Source of the DNA: Alteromonadaceae bacterium
Lineage (GTDB): Bacteria > Pseudomonadota > Gammaproteobacteria > Enterobacterales > Alteromonadaceae
DNA: 64,000 nt
Direction: 5' to 3'
Assembly: GCA_014872785.1 (NCBI GenBank)
Contig: WKFJ01000045.1
Location: 62,001 to 126,000 of the forward strand
Part shown: piece by piece, positions 1 through 9,928 of the stretch
Layout of the letters: every line of letters begins with the position of its first letter
How positions within the stretch are numbered: the stretch's first letter is position 1
Translations under genes and position numbers: made by a program
Notes under the pieces: generated by a model
Told to the model about the DNA's origin: nothing
The model's database searches: none
What the model saw: the letters and a program-made list of their open reading frames with translations, nothing else

Positions 1-736
1 TCGTTTTAACGCCATAACCTATGCCACGTGACGCAATCCCATCCCCTGCAAACTGCTCTTCTGCTGGAGTTGAGATGGCATAACCATTATTGCGACAAAA
101 GAAAATAGCAGGCGAATTCAAAACAGCGGCCATGTTTAAGCCTGCGTGAAAGTCCCCCTCAGAAGCAGCACCTTCACCAAAGTAGCAAATCGTGACCGCA
201 TCAAGTCCAGCCATTTTTTGACCGTACGCATAGCCCGTAGCTTGGGGAATTTGAGTACCAAGAGGTGATGAAATAGTCATAAAATTCAATTCCACCGCAC
301 CGTAGTGAATTGGCATTTGACGACCTTTATTTGGCTCTCGCTCGTTACTGAACATCTGGTTCATAAACTGCTCGGTGGTATAGCCACGATACGCCAAAGC
401 CCCCTGCTCTCGGTATTGCGACATTATCATATCCTGAGATTCAAGCGCCGCAGCACTCGCTACAGTGCTTGCCTCTTCACCTGTTGAGGCGAGATAAAAA
501 CTAATACGCCCTTGTCGCTGGGCAGCAACCATGCGTTCGTCAAGAATACGCGTGTACTGCATTGTTTCGTAAATTTTAACCGCGGTTTGCTGGTCAAGGT
601 CAGGAACACTTGCTTGCTCATTAACCGTTCCGTCGGCATTGAGTATTTGCAACATGGGGATGTCCAACAAACCATTGCTGATAACATCAACCTGATGCAC
701 TACTCCCACTTGTGCGAGATGATTTCTGGTTTTCAT
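1..736 (-). CDS. bkdA1: 2-oxoisovalerate (branched-chain 2-oxoacid) dehydrogenase E1 component, alpha subunit (3' end outside window)
   Basis: About 245 N-terminal residues are present and the gene runs off the left edge. The minus-strand reading begins MKTRNHLAQVG and continues without stops. It contains the thiamine-diphosphate motif of E1 alpha subunits, GEGAASEGDFHAGLNMA followed about 15 residues later by RNNGYA, and an upstream SQYREQGAL segment typical of the branched-chain enzymes. With an E1 beta and E2/E3 subunits, expected beyond the left edge, it would decarboxylate the 2-oxoacids of valine, leucine and isoleucine. The ATG at 736-734 is the natural start; a good Shine-Dalgarno is not obvious. 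A pyruvate or acetoin dehydrogenase alpha subunit is a less likely reading. Confidence 0.88.
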   Translation of the reverse strand, partial: MKTRNHLAQVGVVHQVDVISNGLLDIPMLQILNADGTVNEQASVPDLDQQTAVKIYETMQYTRILDERMVAAQRQGRISFYLASTGEEASTVASAAALESQDMIMSQYREQGALAYRGYTTEQFMNQMFSNEREPNKGRQMPIHYGAVELNFMTISSPLGTQIPQATGYAYGQKMAGLDAVTICYFGEGAASEGDFHAGLNMAAVLNSPAIFFCRNNGYAISTPAEEQFAGDGIASRGIGYGVKT

Positions 737-1247
737 TCTTATATGCCTATGTCAAACCGACTGTAGTCGTTTTTTTAAATACAATGTCTAAAAAAACATA
801 CGTAGGGTAATCGGTAGATTTACTAAGTGGATAAATGGTAGTGCAGAAACTCAGCAAGCGTTTTGCCATTTTTTTAAAAAAAGTATTGTAGTGAGCACAG
901 AGACCTCATTATTACCTAACGAGATAGGATATTTATCCTATTTTTAACAAACCATTAACTGATTTATACAAAAAACCTACATATCTGGAATAAAATAGTT
1001 CGTATTTTCAACAGGCCTTTAAGCCATGTAGATAAGCGCTATACTGTTTTTTGCTACTAGCTACAAAATTAATACAAAAACTTTCTAGGGCAACTATGTA
1101 AATTAAAAGCACAATGTGTTACTTATTTCCACTTCTTCCGATAAGTACAAACAGAATCTGGAAGAGTTTTCAAAATCGACGTTGCTGTACCCACACTCAT
1201 TACAGGAAAAAGCAAACGTCTCATAACACCAAAAATGGGAACAGGTC
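737..1247. other. Divergent intergenic region between bkdA1 and the S8 protease gene
   Basis: AT-rich stretch of 511 bases that must hold the promoters of both flanking genes. No convincing ORF was seen. Two symmetric elements stand out: a perfect TTTTTTTAAAAAAA palindrome at 869-882, which would be bendable and UP-element-like, and a 7-bp inverted repeat ATAGGAT-ATTT-ATCCTAT at 924-941 followed by T residues, which could be an operator or a weak terminator. I could not assign a promoter with confidence. Confidence 0.5.
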
Positions 1248-4200
1248 ATGAAGAGAAACATACTTTCGCTGGCTGTCGGCGCGGCACTTGTCGCAGGCGT
1301 ATCATCAGCATCCTCCTTAACCTTGCAAAAAACAAATCCACACGCAAATCAACAAGTAGCAGTGGACGCAACCTTTGAAAAAGACAGATTTCGTCATGCT
1401 ATTAACCTAGGTGAAGGCAAAGTACGCGTTATTTTCCAGTTAGAAGATGCGCCTACCGCGTTATTTCCTGCGGTTAACCCTGCGGTCAATGCCCAGGCCA
1501 AAGGCAAAGTTGTTGGTGACATAGATTTTTCTTCACAAGCAGCAAAAGAATACAAAGCATTTTTGAATCAAAAACAGAATCTAGTTATTAGCTCTGCGAA
1601 ACAAATCGACAGTACTTTAAAAGCCGATATTCGGTTTGACACCCTAACTAACGGTTTTGCAGCGGTTGTTGACAAGAGTAAACTACAACAACTTAGTAAA
1701 CTTGCTGGTGTAAAGGCAGTTTATCCAGACACGTTAATGCACGCGACAATGGATAGAAGTCTTGATGTTGTGAATGCGCCTGAAGTTTGGGAAATGTTGG
1801 GCGGTTACCCTGAAGCGGGTAAAGGCGTTAAAGTTGCGATAATTGACAGTGGCTTACGCCCAGAAAACCCATTATTCAGCGGTGAAGGGTTTGAGGCACC
1901 GGACGATGTACCAACAGATGATTATTGTGCAACAGTTGATGCATCATTCTGTAATGGTAAGGTGATTGCTGCTCGAGCGGCTGAAATACCAGAAGGATTC
2001 TCAGTAGTAGAAGAAGAATTTATGTCGCCTATGGCCTTTAATGGTCATGGCACGCACGTCGCAGGTACCGCAGCAGGTAACTGGGGTGTCGAAGCGACGC
2101 GTGGCGATTTAACAGCTACTATTAGCGGCGTGTCTCCAGCTGCTTATCTAATGATTTATAAAGGTTTGTATGCAACGCCTGCAAACCCTGCATCAAGCAG
2201 CGGCTCAAATTCGATGCTAGTTAGCATGCTGGAAGCATCGGTTGCCGATGGTGCCGATATTGTCAATAACTCTTGGGGGGGGGGTCAGCTGTAGTCGCGC
2301 CGTTCTATGAAGAAATATTTGTGGCGGCAAAAGCAGCTGGTTCCACTATGGTATTTGCAGCGGGTAATGATGGTCCTGGCTCTGGCACCATTGGTAGCCC
2401 AGGTACTAGCGGTGAGGTGTTAACCGTTGGTGGTTCTACCACAGACAGATTTACTGCGAATTTCTTTAGCCTTGCGGGTTCTGACGTTCAAAACACACTT
2501 GCGCTTACAGCCGGTCCAGTGGCTGTTAGTGAAGATATTACCCTTCCGATCGTTTACGCAGGCTCGGTAGACGAAGCCAACTTTGAAGGTTGTACTGCTT
2601 GGGAAAACACTGAAGCCTTTACCGGTGCAATGGCACTTATTTCTCGTGGAAGCTGTACCTTTAACGATAAAATTGTCTTCGCACAAGATGCAGGTGCCTC
2701 TGGAGTCATTATTTTTAACAATCAACCTGATGCTGGACCAATTGGTATGGCCGTTGACGACTCGTTATTGACTGTTCCGGCGGCAATGATAGGTACCAAC
2801 GCAGGTCTTGCAACTGTAGAAGCCTTAGGTGCAGATGCAGAAGCCATGGCTACACTGACCGCGTCAGTGGGAGTAGAAGACTCCATGTACAATGCCAGTT
2901 CTCGAGGCGCTAATGCAGATCCTGAAGTGTTCAAGCCTAATTTAATAGCCCCTGGCGTACAAATTTTCTCAGGTGAATCGCCTGTAGCACCTGGCCATGA
3001 AGGTGAAAACTTCTCTTTGAAAAATGGTACTTCAATGGCTTCGCCACACGTTGCGGGTGCTGCGGCTTTAATAAAACAAATGAATCCTGACTGGTCTGCA
3101 GAGCAAATCATGTCTGCGGTTACCTCTACTGCCGTTAGAGATACATTGGTGAGTGAAGATTTAGAATCTACTCCTGATGCATTTGACTATGGCGCAGGTC
3201 GTTTAGATATTTATCGTGCAGCTAATGCACAACTTACCTTCAGTGAACTTGGCCTAGCTACCAACGATTGTTTCTTGTCGTGTGAATGGACACTGGAAGT
3301 TACAAATACAGCTGATTCAGATATTTCTGTAACCGTTGATAGCATGATCGGACAAGGTTACGAACTTTCAGTGTCTCCAGCTGACGCCACATTAACAGCG
3401 GGCTCAACAACTGAGCTAACCATTACAGTTGATACTACTAACGGTCAGGCATTTGACACTTGGGTCTTTGGTGGTATCGAGTGGAATGATGGTAATAGCG
3501 AAACACCGGAATATTTCATACCGATAGCAGTTAACGCTGTAGAGACAGAAGCTCCAGGCTTCTTAAGTACTAGTGCAAGTCAGACAGTTGTTGAAGCAGG
3601 TGAATCAGTAACACTTGGTGCTTCAATCGATAATATTGCTATCTTAGAACCAATTACATTGAACGCTGAATTCGGTGAAGGGTTTGTTCTGGATGCAGAT
3701 GGTGTTTCAGCTACTATCAACGGCGAAGCTCAAACAGTAACGGTTGATTCGGATGCGGGTACTGCAAGCTGGACTGGTACATTGGGTGCAGCAGATTTTA
3801 GCATAACTCCAGACACCAAGCCTGCCGATGACTTAGCGGTATTCGGTGTGCCTGGGTATTTCCCAGTCTCTGCGTTGCTAGGTACAGCTCCGTTAGAGTG
3901 TTCTAGTTCTTGTGATGACACGTTCATCACTGTAGACCTAGATACGCCAATTCCTTATCTAGGCGATGAATACACCACCATGCATGTATCTTCTAATGGT
4001 TTTGTTGTATTAGGTGACGATGCCACTGGCGCTAATTTTTCTCTGACACAGCCCCTTCCTTCTACGGATGCTCCTAACAATGTCATCGCTCCTCTTTGGA
4101 TGGACTTAGATTTAGATGGTGGCGACGGCGTAGGCGGCGGAACTGTTTCGGTAGCAACAAATATGAATCTAAATGATTTTGGATGTGGACCTGCTTGTGG

Positions 4201-5209
4201 AAACTATGTCGTAGTAGAATGGCAAGATGCTGAAATTTATCAGGTTGAAGGTGAAGTATATTCTTTCCAACTTTGGTTAGATAAAGATACTGGAGACAGT
4301 TACTTCTATTATGGAGCGGTTGGTAGCTTCCCTGCTATGCTAAATCAGTTTGGTTTAGGAATGACAGTAGGTGCAGAGAATGAAACAGGACAAGTTGGTA
4401 TTACCCAGGCTCGTATAGAATCTGATAATACGCTAACCGGTACCTTGCCTGCTGCAGGCGACATCTGGAAACTAAGTGTCGGTGCAGGTGAATCTCTTGA
4501 ATTCTCAGCTGCTGGTTCTTTGGCGGAACGTGACGAACTTATCGGTGATAACGTTGAGTTAACTGAAGATGGCACCGCAAGTTTTGACGTTCTGGCAAAT
4601 GATGTTGTTGAACCTATAATCAACACGATAACCGTCAGTAGTGGAATGCAAAGCGCAAGAGCGTTTAAGACATTAAACTATGATTTTGCTGACTTCGATG
4701 CATCATCATTGGCAATATCAACCGCGCCAATGAACGGTACTGCTGAAGTAGTTGAAGGTAGCGTTCAATATACTCCAGTTGCAGATTATAACGGTGCAGA
4801 TAGCTTCGAATACAGCGTAATGGACGATGGCGAAATGTACACAGCAACCGTCAACGTTAACGTAACGCCTGTGAACGATGCGCCTGTAATCAATGCGATT
4901 AACGTTCCTGCCACGACTGTTGAAGGTGGATTTGTAACTGTATCGGTTGACGCTTCTGACATTGATGGAGATAACCTAACAGTTACCATCAACGGTAATG
5001 AAGGTGCTTCTGCGTCGCTACTAGCGCCGCAAGTTAGCCGCGATGGTGGTTCTCTAGACATCACTGTTACCGTTAGTGACGGTATCGAAACCGTAACGCA
5101 AACGACAGCGGTTACAGTTAACGATGCTCCTAAAGGCAGCGGTTCAATGGCATGGTACAGCTTATTACTTCTACCACTAACTTGGTTGCGTAGAAGAAAG
5201 CAAGCTTAA
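1248..5209 (+). pseudogene. Secreted S8 (subtilisin-like) serine protease with PA domain and GlyGly-CTERM tail, split by a frameshift
   Basis: Two overlapping frames (1248-2294 and 2273-5209) together encode one roughly 1320-residue protease. The first has a Sec signal peptide (residues 1-22), an inhibitor-I9-like propeptide, catalytic Asp200 (VAIIDSG) and His267 (NGHGTHVAG), and reaches NNSWGG. The second continues with the oxyanion Asn (AAGNDGP), a protease-associated domain, the catalytic Ser (NGTSMASPHVAG), beta-sandwich domains with a VNDAP motif, and ends in a Gly/Ser stretch, one hydrophobic helix and RRRK, which is a GlyGly-CTERM sorting tail. The frames join if one G is removed from the ten-G tract at 2275-2284, giving NNSWGGSAVV. 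The start ATG follows GGGAACAGG. Predicted role: extracellular protein degradation after rhombosortase processing. It may be a sequencing error, a phase-variable gene or a true pseudogene; the domains themselves are intact. Confidence 0.85.
2275..2284 (+). repeat. Ten-G homopolymer at the protease frameshift
   Basis: An uninterrupted run of ten G residues lies in the codons for the conserved SWGG motif. Nine G residues would keep the full-length reading frame; ten lead to a TAG stop at 2292-2294. The run is long enough for replication slippage and is also a classic site of base-calling error. Confidence 0.95.
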
Positions 5210-5251
5210 TCAACGCTTTTGACATCGACCTAATAGGTTGAACTCAATATT

Positions 5252-5280
5252 AAAAGGCCGGTTTTATAATCGGCCTTTTT
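5252..5280 (+). terminator. Rho-independent terminator after the S8 protease
   Basis: Stem AAAGGCCG / CGGCCTTT with an AT-rich loop, followed by a T tract, 42 bases after the protease stop codon. Confidence 0.85.
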
Positions 5281-5397
5281 ATTGGGGGGGATTAAGTTCA
5301 CGCAAAGTTAAGTTAAGATTGGTTACCATTGCGTAATAGATAGTTAAGTCTGCAAGAGTTTTGTTTTATAACGCTACAAGATCTAAGGGGCAATACA

Positions 5398-5802
5398 TTG
5401 AAAAAAATGATGCTAAAGTCTTTTTTTATTCTCCCATTTCTTTTTGCCTGCCAAGAAGATTCAACTACCGTGGCACCTTCTGAAAATTCAGAGCAAACGG
5501 TTACCACTAGCGAGATCAAAAAAGAGCACAAGTACATGATAAAAGACCAAGCTAGCGTTCAGTTTGTTGGCACCATTTTGTTTAAAAACTTAGAAGGCGG
5601 ATTTTGGGCAATCGACGCGGACAACGGACAACACTTTTTACCTTTAAATCTCGCACCAGAGCTTCAAAAAGCTGGATTGCGTGTTGAAATAAGCGCAGTA
5701 AAAAAAGAAGGGATGACTATCGCGAATTATGGTTTCCCGATTGAAATCCAGTCCGTGAATGTCATCGGTCAAATTGAAACAGACGGCAAAGCGACACATT
5801 GA
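5398..5802 (+). CDS. Small predicted lipoprotein of unknown function
   Basis: 134 residues. The N-terminus MKKMMLKSFFILPFLFAC is a lipoprotein signal with the lipobox LFAC, so lipidation at Cys18 is predicted. The mature part has a Ser/Thr-rich linker (residues 19-45) and then a compact domain rich in beta strands (about 50-125, with FKNLEGGFWAIDADNG and LRVEISAVKKEG), which resembles small OB-like domains of periplasmic lipoproteins; this fold suggestion is inference. The TTG start at 5398 is preferred because AAGGGG lies 8 bases upstream, whereas the ATG at 5407 is too far away. It is a single-gene unit between the protease terminator and the rplY leader. Its role is unknown. Confidence 0.75.
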   Translation: MKKMMLKSFFILPFLFACQEDSTTVAPSENSEQTVTTSEIKKEHKYMIKDQASVQFVGTILFKNLEGGFWAIDADNGQHFLPLNLAPELQKAGLRVEISAVKKEGMTIANYGFPIEIQSVNVIGQIETDGKATH

Positions 5803-5920
5803 CTTATAAACTGTTCTCCATCATAAAAATAAGATTGTTAATGGCTTACGCTAGTGTTAGAATTCGCCGCCGTTTTTGTTGAGGAACAACTTATTTCCCT
5901 AGCATTAACGAAGCGTACAA

Positions 5921-5959
5921 CCTGATTTTGGTCGCAAAAATCAGGACTTTTTATTTTTT
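5921..5959 (+). promoter_or_regulatory. Terminator-like leader hairpin immediately before rplY (candidate L25 autoregulatory leader)
   Basis: CCTGATTTT / AAAAATCAGG forms a stem with a six-base loop and is followed by a T-rich run that ends directly at the Shine-Dalgarno GGAG of rplY. It cannot be the normal end of the lipoprotein transcript only, because it sits within 25 bases of the rplY start. Ribosomal protein leaders commonly regulate their own genes, so attenuation or L25 binding is inferred. Confidence 0.55.
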
Positions 5960-5969
5960 GGAGAACATT

Positions 5970-6599
5970 ATGTCTGAAGCGATATTTAATTTAGACGCAG
6001 AAGTTCGCACTGATATAGGGAAAGGTGCGAGCCGCCGCCTACGTCACGCGGATAAAGTTCCTGCGGTTTTATACGGTGCTGGTAAAGATCCAGTTTCTTT
6101 AACTCTAGCTCACAACAAAGTATTTCAAGCTCAAGAGTTTGAAGCTTTCTACTCTCACGTTCTAACATTGAACATCGGTGATGAGAAAGTTGAAGCGGTT
6201 GTTAAAGATATGCAGCGCCACCCTTACAAGCCAAAGATCATGCACTTGGACTTTATGCGAGTTGACGCGTCTCACGCTTTAACTACTCATGTACCATTGC
6301 ACTTCATCAATGAAGAAAACGCACCATCTATTAAACTACAAGGTGGTCACGCAGAGCACCACTTAGCTGATATCGAAATCAGTTGTTTGCCTGCTAACTT
6401 GCCAGAGTTCATTGAAGTTGACTTGAACGACTGCGAACTAGGCCAGACACTTCACCTATCTGACATTAAATTGCCAGAAGGCGTAACTTCTGTTGAGTTA
6501 CAAAAAGGTGAAGGTCATGACCAAGCAGTTGTTACAGTAAAAGCTGCTAAAGGCGGAAGCGCTGACGCTGAAAGCGAAGGCGAAGAAGCTGCGGAATAA
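5970..6599 (+). CDS. rplY: 50S ribosomal protein L25 with C-terminal CTC/TL5 domain
   Basis: 209 residues starting [23 protein letters not shown] in the ATG at 5970, with GGAG 7 bases upstream; an upstream in-frame GTG at 5928 lies inside the leader hairpin and is rejected. Residues 1-95 form the 5S rRNA-binding L25 domain ([20 protein letters not shown]), and the rest is the TL5/CTC-type domain with the acidic tail found in the longer bacterial L25 proteins. It binds 5S rRNA in the large subunit. It is followed by pth after 5 bases, an arrangement common across gammaproteobacteria, so rplY-pth-ychF are probably cotranscribed. Confidence 0.95.
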   Translation: MSEAIFNLDAEVRTDIGKGASRRLRHADKVPAVLYGAGKDPVSLTLAHNKVFQAQEFEAFYSHVLTLNIGDEKVEAVVKDMQRHPYKPKIMHLDFMRVDASHALTTHVPLHFINEENAPSIKLQGGHAEHHLADIEISCLPANLPEFIEVDLNDCELGQTLHLSDIKLPEGVTSVELQKGEGHDQAVVTVKAAKGGSADAESEGEEAAE

Positions 6600-6604
6600 T
6601 CTGC

Positions 6605-7195
6605 TTGTCGGATATTCAGCTTATCGTGGGTCTGTGTAATCCAGGCCCCGAATATCAAAACACACGTCACAATGCCGGTAGTTGGGTCATTGAACTCCTT
6701 GCTCGGCAAGCAAACATCCCTCTTAAGTTAGACAACAAATTTTACGGCTACACTGGTCGCGGTAATATTGCCGGCAAAGATGTCAGACTGCTAATACCCA
6801 CTACTTACATGAACAAAAGCGGACAATCCGTTGGTGCATTTGCAGGCTTTTATAAATTGGCACCAGAAAATATCTTGGTGGCATTTGATGAATTAGATTT
6901 ACCTCCGGGTGTTGCTAAGTTTAAGGTAGGTGGCAGCTCTAGCCAAAATGGCATTAGAGATATCGTAAAAAGCTTAGGTAATGATAAAAACTTTTTGCGT
7001 CTTCGAGTGGGAATTGGTCACCCTGGTAACAAACAGCAAGTTACCGGACATGTGCTAGGCAAAGCGCCTGCCGCAGAGCAAGAAAAAATAGACGCAGCAA
7101 TTGATGAAGCCAGTCGTTGTGTTGAAATTTTACTAAAACAAGATTTAAAAACGGCTATGAACCGTCTACACAGTTTTAAAGTAGATCAAACATAG
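6605..7195 (+). CDS. pth: Peptidyl-tRNA hydrolase
   Basis: 196 residues. It releases tRNA from peptidyl-tRNAs that drop off the ribosome. Key residues are visible: Asn in CNPGPEY, the catalytic His in NTRHNAG, the YMNKSG motif and the catalytic-dyad Asp in FDELDLPPG, plus [12 protein letters not shown] near residue 115. The TTG at 6605 gives [17 protein letters not shown], which matches the family N-terminus; there is no ATG nearby. The gap to rplY is only 5 bases, which suggests translational coupling. Length is normal for the family. Confidence 0.96.
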   Translation: MSDIQLIVGLCNPGPEYQNTRHNAGSWVIELLARQANIPLKLDNKFYGYTGRGNIAGKDVRLLIPTTYMNKSGQSVGAFAGFYKLAPENILVAFDELDLPPGVAKFKVGGSSSQNGIRDIVKSLGNDKNFLRLRVGIGHPGNKQQVTGHVLGKAPAAEQEKIDAAIDEASRCVEILLKQDLKTAMNRLHSFKVDQT

Positions 7196-7216
7196 TCTGG
7201 TAATACAGGAACTATT

Positions 7217-8308
7217 ATGGGATTCAAATGTGGTATCGTCGGACTGCCAAACGTTGGTAAGTCGACTCTTTTCAACGCACTGACGAAAGCAGGTATCGAA
7301 GCAGCTAATTTTCCTTTTTGTACCATTGAACCTAACACGGGTGTGGTTCCCGTTCCTGATTTACGACTAGATAAACTTGCTGAGATTGTTAATCCTCAGA
7401 AAGTTATTGCAACAACCATGGAATTTGTCGACATAGCAGGTCTTGTTGCGGGTGCCTCTAAGGGTGAAGGCTTAGGTAATAAGTTTCTTGCCAACATCAG
7501 AGAGACAGATGCAATAGGTCACGTAGTGCGTTGTTTTGAAGACGAAAACATCGTGCATGTTGCAGGGCAAGTGAATCCACAAGACGATATTGACGTGATC
7601 AATACAGAACTTGCACTTGCCGATCTTGAGACCACGGAAAAAGCACTTATTCGTATTGGTAAACGCGCTAAAGGCGGTGACAAAGACGCTAAATTCGAAC
7701 TTACCGTACTAGAAAAATTAAAACCACATCTTGACGAAGGTCTATTACTGCGCTCATTGGAATTAACCAAAGAAGAGCATGCAGCAATCAGCTACATGAA
7801 CTACCTTACGTTAAAGCCTACAATGTACATTGCCAACGTTAATGAAGATGGCTTTGAAAATAACCCTTACCTGGATCAAGTACGAGCTATTGCTGAGTCC
7901 GAAAACGCGGTAGTTGTGCCCGTTTGTGCCGCAATAGAAGCGGAAATCGCAGAATTAGATGAAGAAGAAAAAGTCGAGTTTCTCGATGAAATGGGCTTAG
8001 ACGAACCAGGTCTTAACCGCGTTATTAGAGGCGGCTATAACCTGCTAACACTGCAAACCTACTTTACCGCGGGCGTGAAAGAAGTCCGAGCGTGGACTTA
8101 CCCGGAAGGCTCAACTGCTCCACAAGCAGCCGGTAAAATACATACAGATTTTGAAAAAGGCTTTATTCGCGCCGAAGTTATTGGTTTTGAAGACTACGTT
8201 GAGTTTAACGGTGAACAAGGTGCCAAGGACGCGGGTAAATGGCGACTTGAAGGTAAAGACTATTTAGTAAAAGACGGCGATGTCATTCATTTCCGTTTTA
8301 ACGTTTAA
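7217..8308 (+). CDS. ychF: Redox-regulated ATPase YchF (Obg-family P-loop NTPase)
   Basis: 363 residues, the usual length. The N-terminal P-loop is GLPNVGKST, and [17 protein letters not shown] carries the G3 region. The usual NKxD motif is replaced by NVNE ([10 protein letters not shown]), the trait that makes YchF/OLA1 prefer ATP. The C-terminal TGS domain (about 275-363) includes [14 protein letters not shown] and ends [11 protein letters not shown]. YchF binds ribosomes and is linked to oxidative stress responses and leaderless mRNA translation. It sits 21 bases after pth, and the operon ends in the terminator at 8331. Confidence 0.97.
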   Translation: MGFKCGIVGLPNVGKSTLFNALTKAGIEAANFPFCTIEPNTGVVPVPDLRLDKLAEIVNPQKVIATTMEFVDIAGLVAGASKGEGLGNKFLANIRETDAIGHVVRCFEDENIVHVAGQVNPQDDIDVINTELALADLETTEKALIRIGKRAKGGDKDAKFELTVLEKLKPHLDEGLLLRSLELTKEEHAAISYMNYLTLKPTMYIANVNEDGFENNPYLDQVRAIAESENAVVVPVCAAIEAEIAELDEEEKVEFLDEMGLDEPGLNRVIRGGYNLLTLQTYFTAGVKEVRAWTYPEGSTAPQAAGKIHTDFEKGFIRAEVIGFEDYVEFNGEQGAKDAGKWRLEGKDYLVKDGDVIHFRFNV

Positions 8309-8330
8309 TAGTTAACCCGAATCAATTACT

Positions 8331-8356
8331 AAAGGCCACTGACGTGGCCTTTTTTA
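8331..8356 (+). terminator. Rho-independent terminator after ychF
   Basis: AAAGGCCAC / GTGGCCTTT stem with a TGAC loop followed by T residues, 22 bases after the ychF stop. Confidence 0.9.
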
Positions 8357-8454
8357 TGGTGGTTAACCAGATTCAGAATGAACTTTGGCAATCATTTTTG
8401 CGACAATGACAAGTCTGGATTGCTTTTACGGCAGCGATTTACGCATTTTATAAA

Positions 8455-8748
8455 ATGAGAAGAGAGCACGCGTTGCAAAAAGCATTGTCACCGGCCAGCG
8501 CTATTAATAGACAAAAGAACAACGTAATCTTTGCAACTAATGATTTAGGCAGTAATCAAGCTCTCAATATCACCAAAATAGGTACTGTCTCCTACTCCAA
8601 GAACTGTGCGTCCATCAACATAGGAAAAAATCGTAACCGTTACGACTTTTTCATTCGAGATTCAGCTGATTCAATCAAACAGTACCTTGAAGCCATAATT
8701 ACGCCTGATGATTGGTTACAATCATCTTTGGACAGGTTTAAAAGTTAA
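8455..8748 (+). CDS. Small hypothetical protein, possibly N-terminally incomplete
   Basis: 97 residues from the ATG at 8455, not recognised. The sequence is polar and basic with no clear motif. There is no Shine-Dalgarno before this ATG. In the same frame, the codons upstream of the ATG, back to a TGA at 8407-8409, read as a hydrophobic stretch (VWIAFTAAIYAFYKMRRE) that looks like a membrane helix flanked by positive charges, but no ATG, GTG or TTG is available for it. Either the real gene begins further upstream in another frame and has suffered a frameshift, or an unusual start is used. It converges on the RDD gene. Function unknown. Confidence 0.45.
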   Translation: MRREHALQKALSPASAINRQKNNVIFATNDLGSNQALNITKIGTVSYSKNCASINIGKNRNRYDFFIRDSADSIKQYLEAIITPDDWLQSSLDRFKS

Positions 8749-8774
8749 TCTGAAAGACTTTTTTCAAAACCTGT

Positions 8775-9902
8775 TTAATTGAAATCAGCATCTTCATTCA
8801 GCAGATCTTTTTTAGGTTTATCTAAGTCGATGACCAGTGTTTCAGAGATTTTATCTTGGATGCATTGCCGGTTTGGATCCCAATAGATTTGTAGAAAACC
8901 CATCAACCCGGTTGCTAGTCCTGCGCCGTAGCCACCGTAACGTCCAAACGCCTCCCACAAATTAGGTGTTTGCCCATTTAATTTAATAACTTTTATTTTG
9001 ACCACTTTTTTACCTAGCGATTGTCCGTAAAACCATCCAGTCATCACACTAGAATAAATAAGAGGCCAGCCAAACTCGAAGGCAAATTCTTCAAACAAGT
9101 CTTTTATCAACGCATTAAGTGACCTTGTGACTTCATCTGTCGCTTCTACCACAGCCTGTTCTATTATCGGATGTTGCTCTCTTGCGTTTTTCACACTTTC
9201 ATTAACTAAACTTACGAACTCTTCTTCGGAAATATTGTTGAGGTGTGGGTTGTATGTGGTGTTGAGTAGTTCAACAAGATCTATTGAAGGTTCTAATTTA
9301 GCAATGTTGATTGCCGCTCTTTCCAAATGCTGTTGCCAGCATTCTTGCTCCACACAAACGCCCTCTTCTACTCGCGTCTCTATCTCTTTGGCTTTATCTT
9401 CAGCTTCAAGCTGCATTGCTGAAATCGCTAAACCGCCAGCAACCGAGTAATCTTGCTCTACTTGGCGTTTGTCAGCGGTAAAATCAAAAATATTGGTCTT
9501 CTCATCACCGCTTATGTATTTCAAACAACCGATAACAAATACCAAAGCGCTTATAATACCAATGCCGCGCATTATCTTACGGGAAATACCGTATTTACCC
9601 TTGGCTTTTAATTGATTGCTCGCTTTAATTAATACAAATGCAAAAGCCCCAGCTAAAACAAAATCACTCAACTGAGTCAAAAGTCCAATCATGGCAAAGT
9701 CTATTAACAGTGCAAACAAACGTTTATGAGGACTTGCCAAAGGCGTTCCAATAAGTTCATTAGGAATACCAAAAGCATAAGGCGTGACATAATCTTTGTT
9801 TTCGGGAATGGATCCGGGCTGAGCAACTTCATCTAAATCAATGAAATCAACATCACCTTGAAACGTAATAGGTTTGAGTGCCTTAGAATCATCCTTTTCC
9901 AT
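8775..9902 (-). CDS. RDD-family membrane protein with a large inserted domain
   Basis: 375 residues. The RDD family signature is visible as KRLFALLIDFAMIGL (about 60-75, with the conserved Arg and Asp) in the first transmembrane helix, followed by further helices to about residue 127. A hydrophilic insert of about 150 residues (130-275) includes a CVEQEC pair that could form a disulfide. The family motif then resumes with GWFYGQSLGKKVVKIKVI and a final segment ending in IQDKISETLVID. RDD proteins are often ion or osmolyte transporters, but this substrate is unknown. It is the last gene of a MoxR-VWA-RDD operon, 26 bases after the VWA gene, so a role together with that chaperone pair is inferred. 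Confidence 0.8.
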   Translation of the reverse strand: MEKDDSKALKPITFQGDVDFIDLDEVAQPGSIPENKDYVTPYAFGIPNELIGTPLASPHKRLFALLIDFAMIGLLTQLSDFVLAGAFAFVLIKASNQLKAKGKYGISRKIMRGIGIISALVFVIGCLKYISGDEKTNIFDFTADKRQVEQDYSVAGGLAISAMQLEAEDKAKEIETRVEEGVCVEQECWQQHLERAAINIAKLEPSIDLVELLNTTYNPHLNNISEEEFVSLVNESVKNAREQHPIIEQAVVEATDEVTRSLNALIKDLFEEFAFEFGWPLIYSSVMTGWFYGQSLGKKVVKIKVIKLNGQTPNLWEAFGRYGGYGAGLATGLMGFLQIYWDPNRQCIQDKISETLVIDLDKPKKDLLNEDADFN

Positions 9903-9928
9903 AAATTCTCCAAAAATAGCGCAATAAT

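Noticed and set aside
512-766. 84-codon plus-strand frame opposite bkdA1
   Set aside because: It is the antisense of the E1 alpha coding sequence, which has clear family motifs.
924-941. Inverted repeat as a confident terminator
   Set aside because: The stem is AT-rich and short and no gene ends nearby on the plus strand; it is kept only as a note in the intergenic entry.
2271-2288. Programmed -1 ribosomal frameshift in the protease
   Set aside because: A G-run could slip, but I saw no stem-loop or Shine-Dalgarno stimulator worth defending, and frameshifting is not known for this family. Indel error or slippage mutation is simpler.
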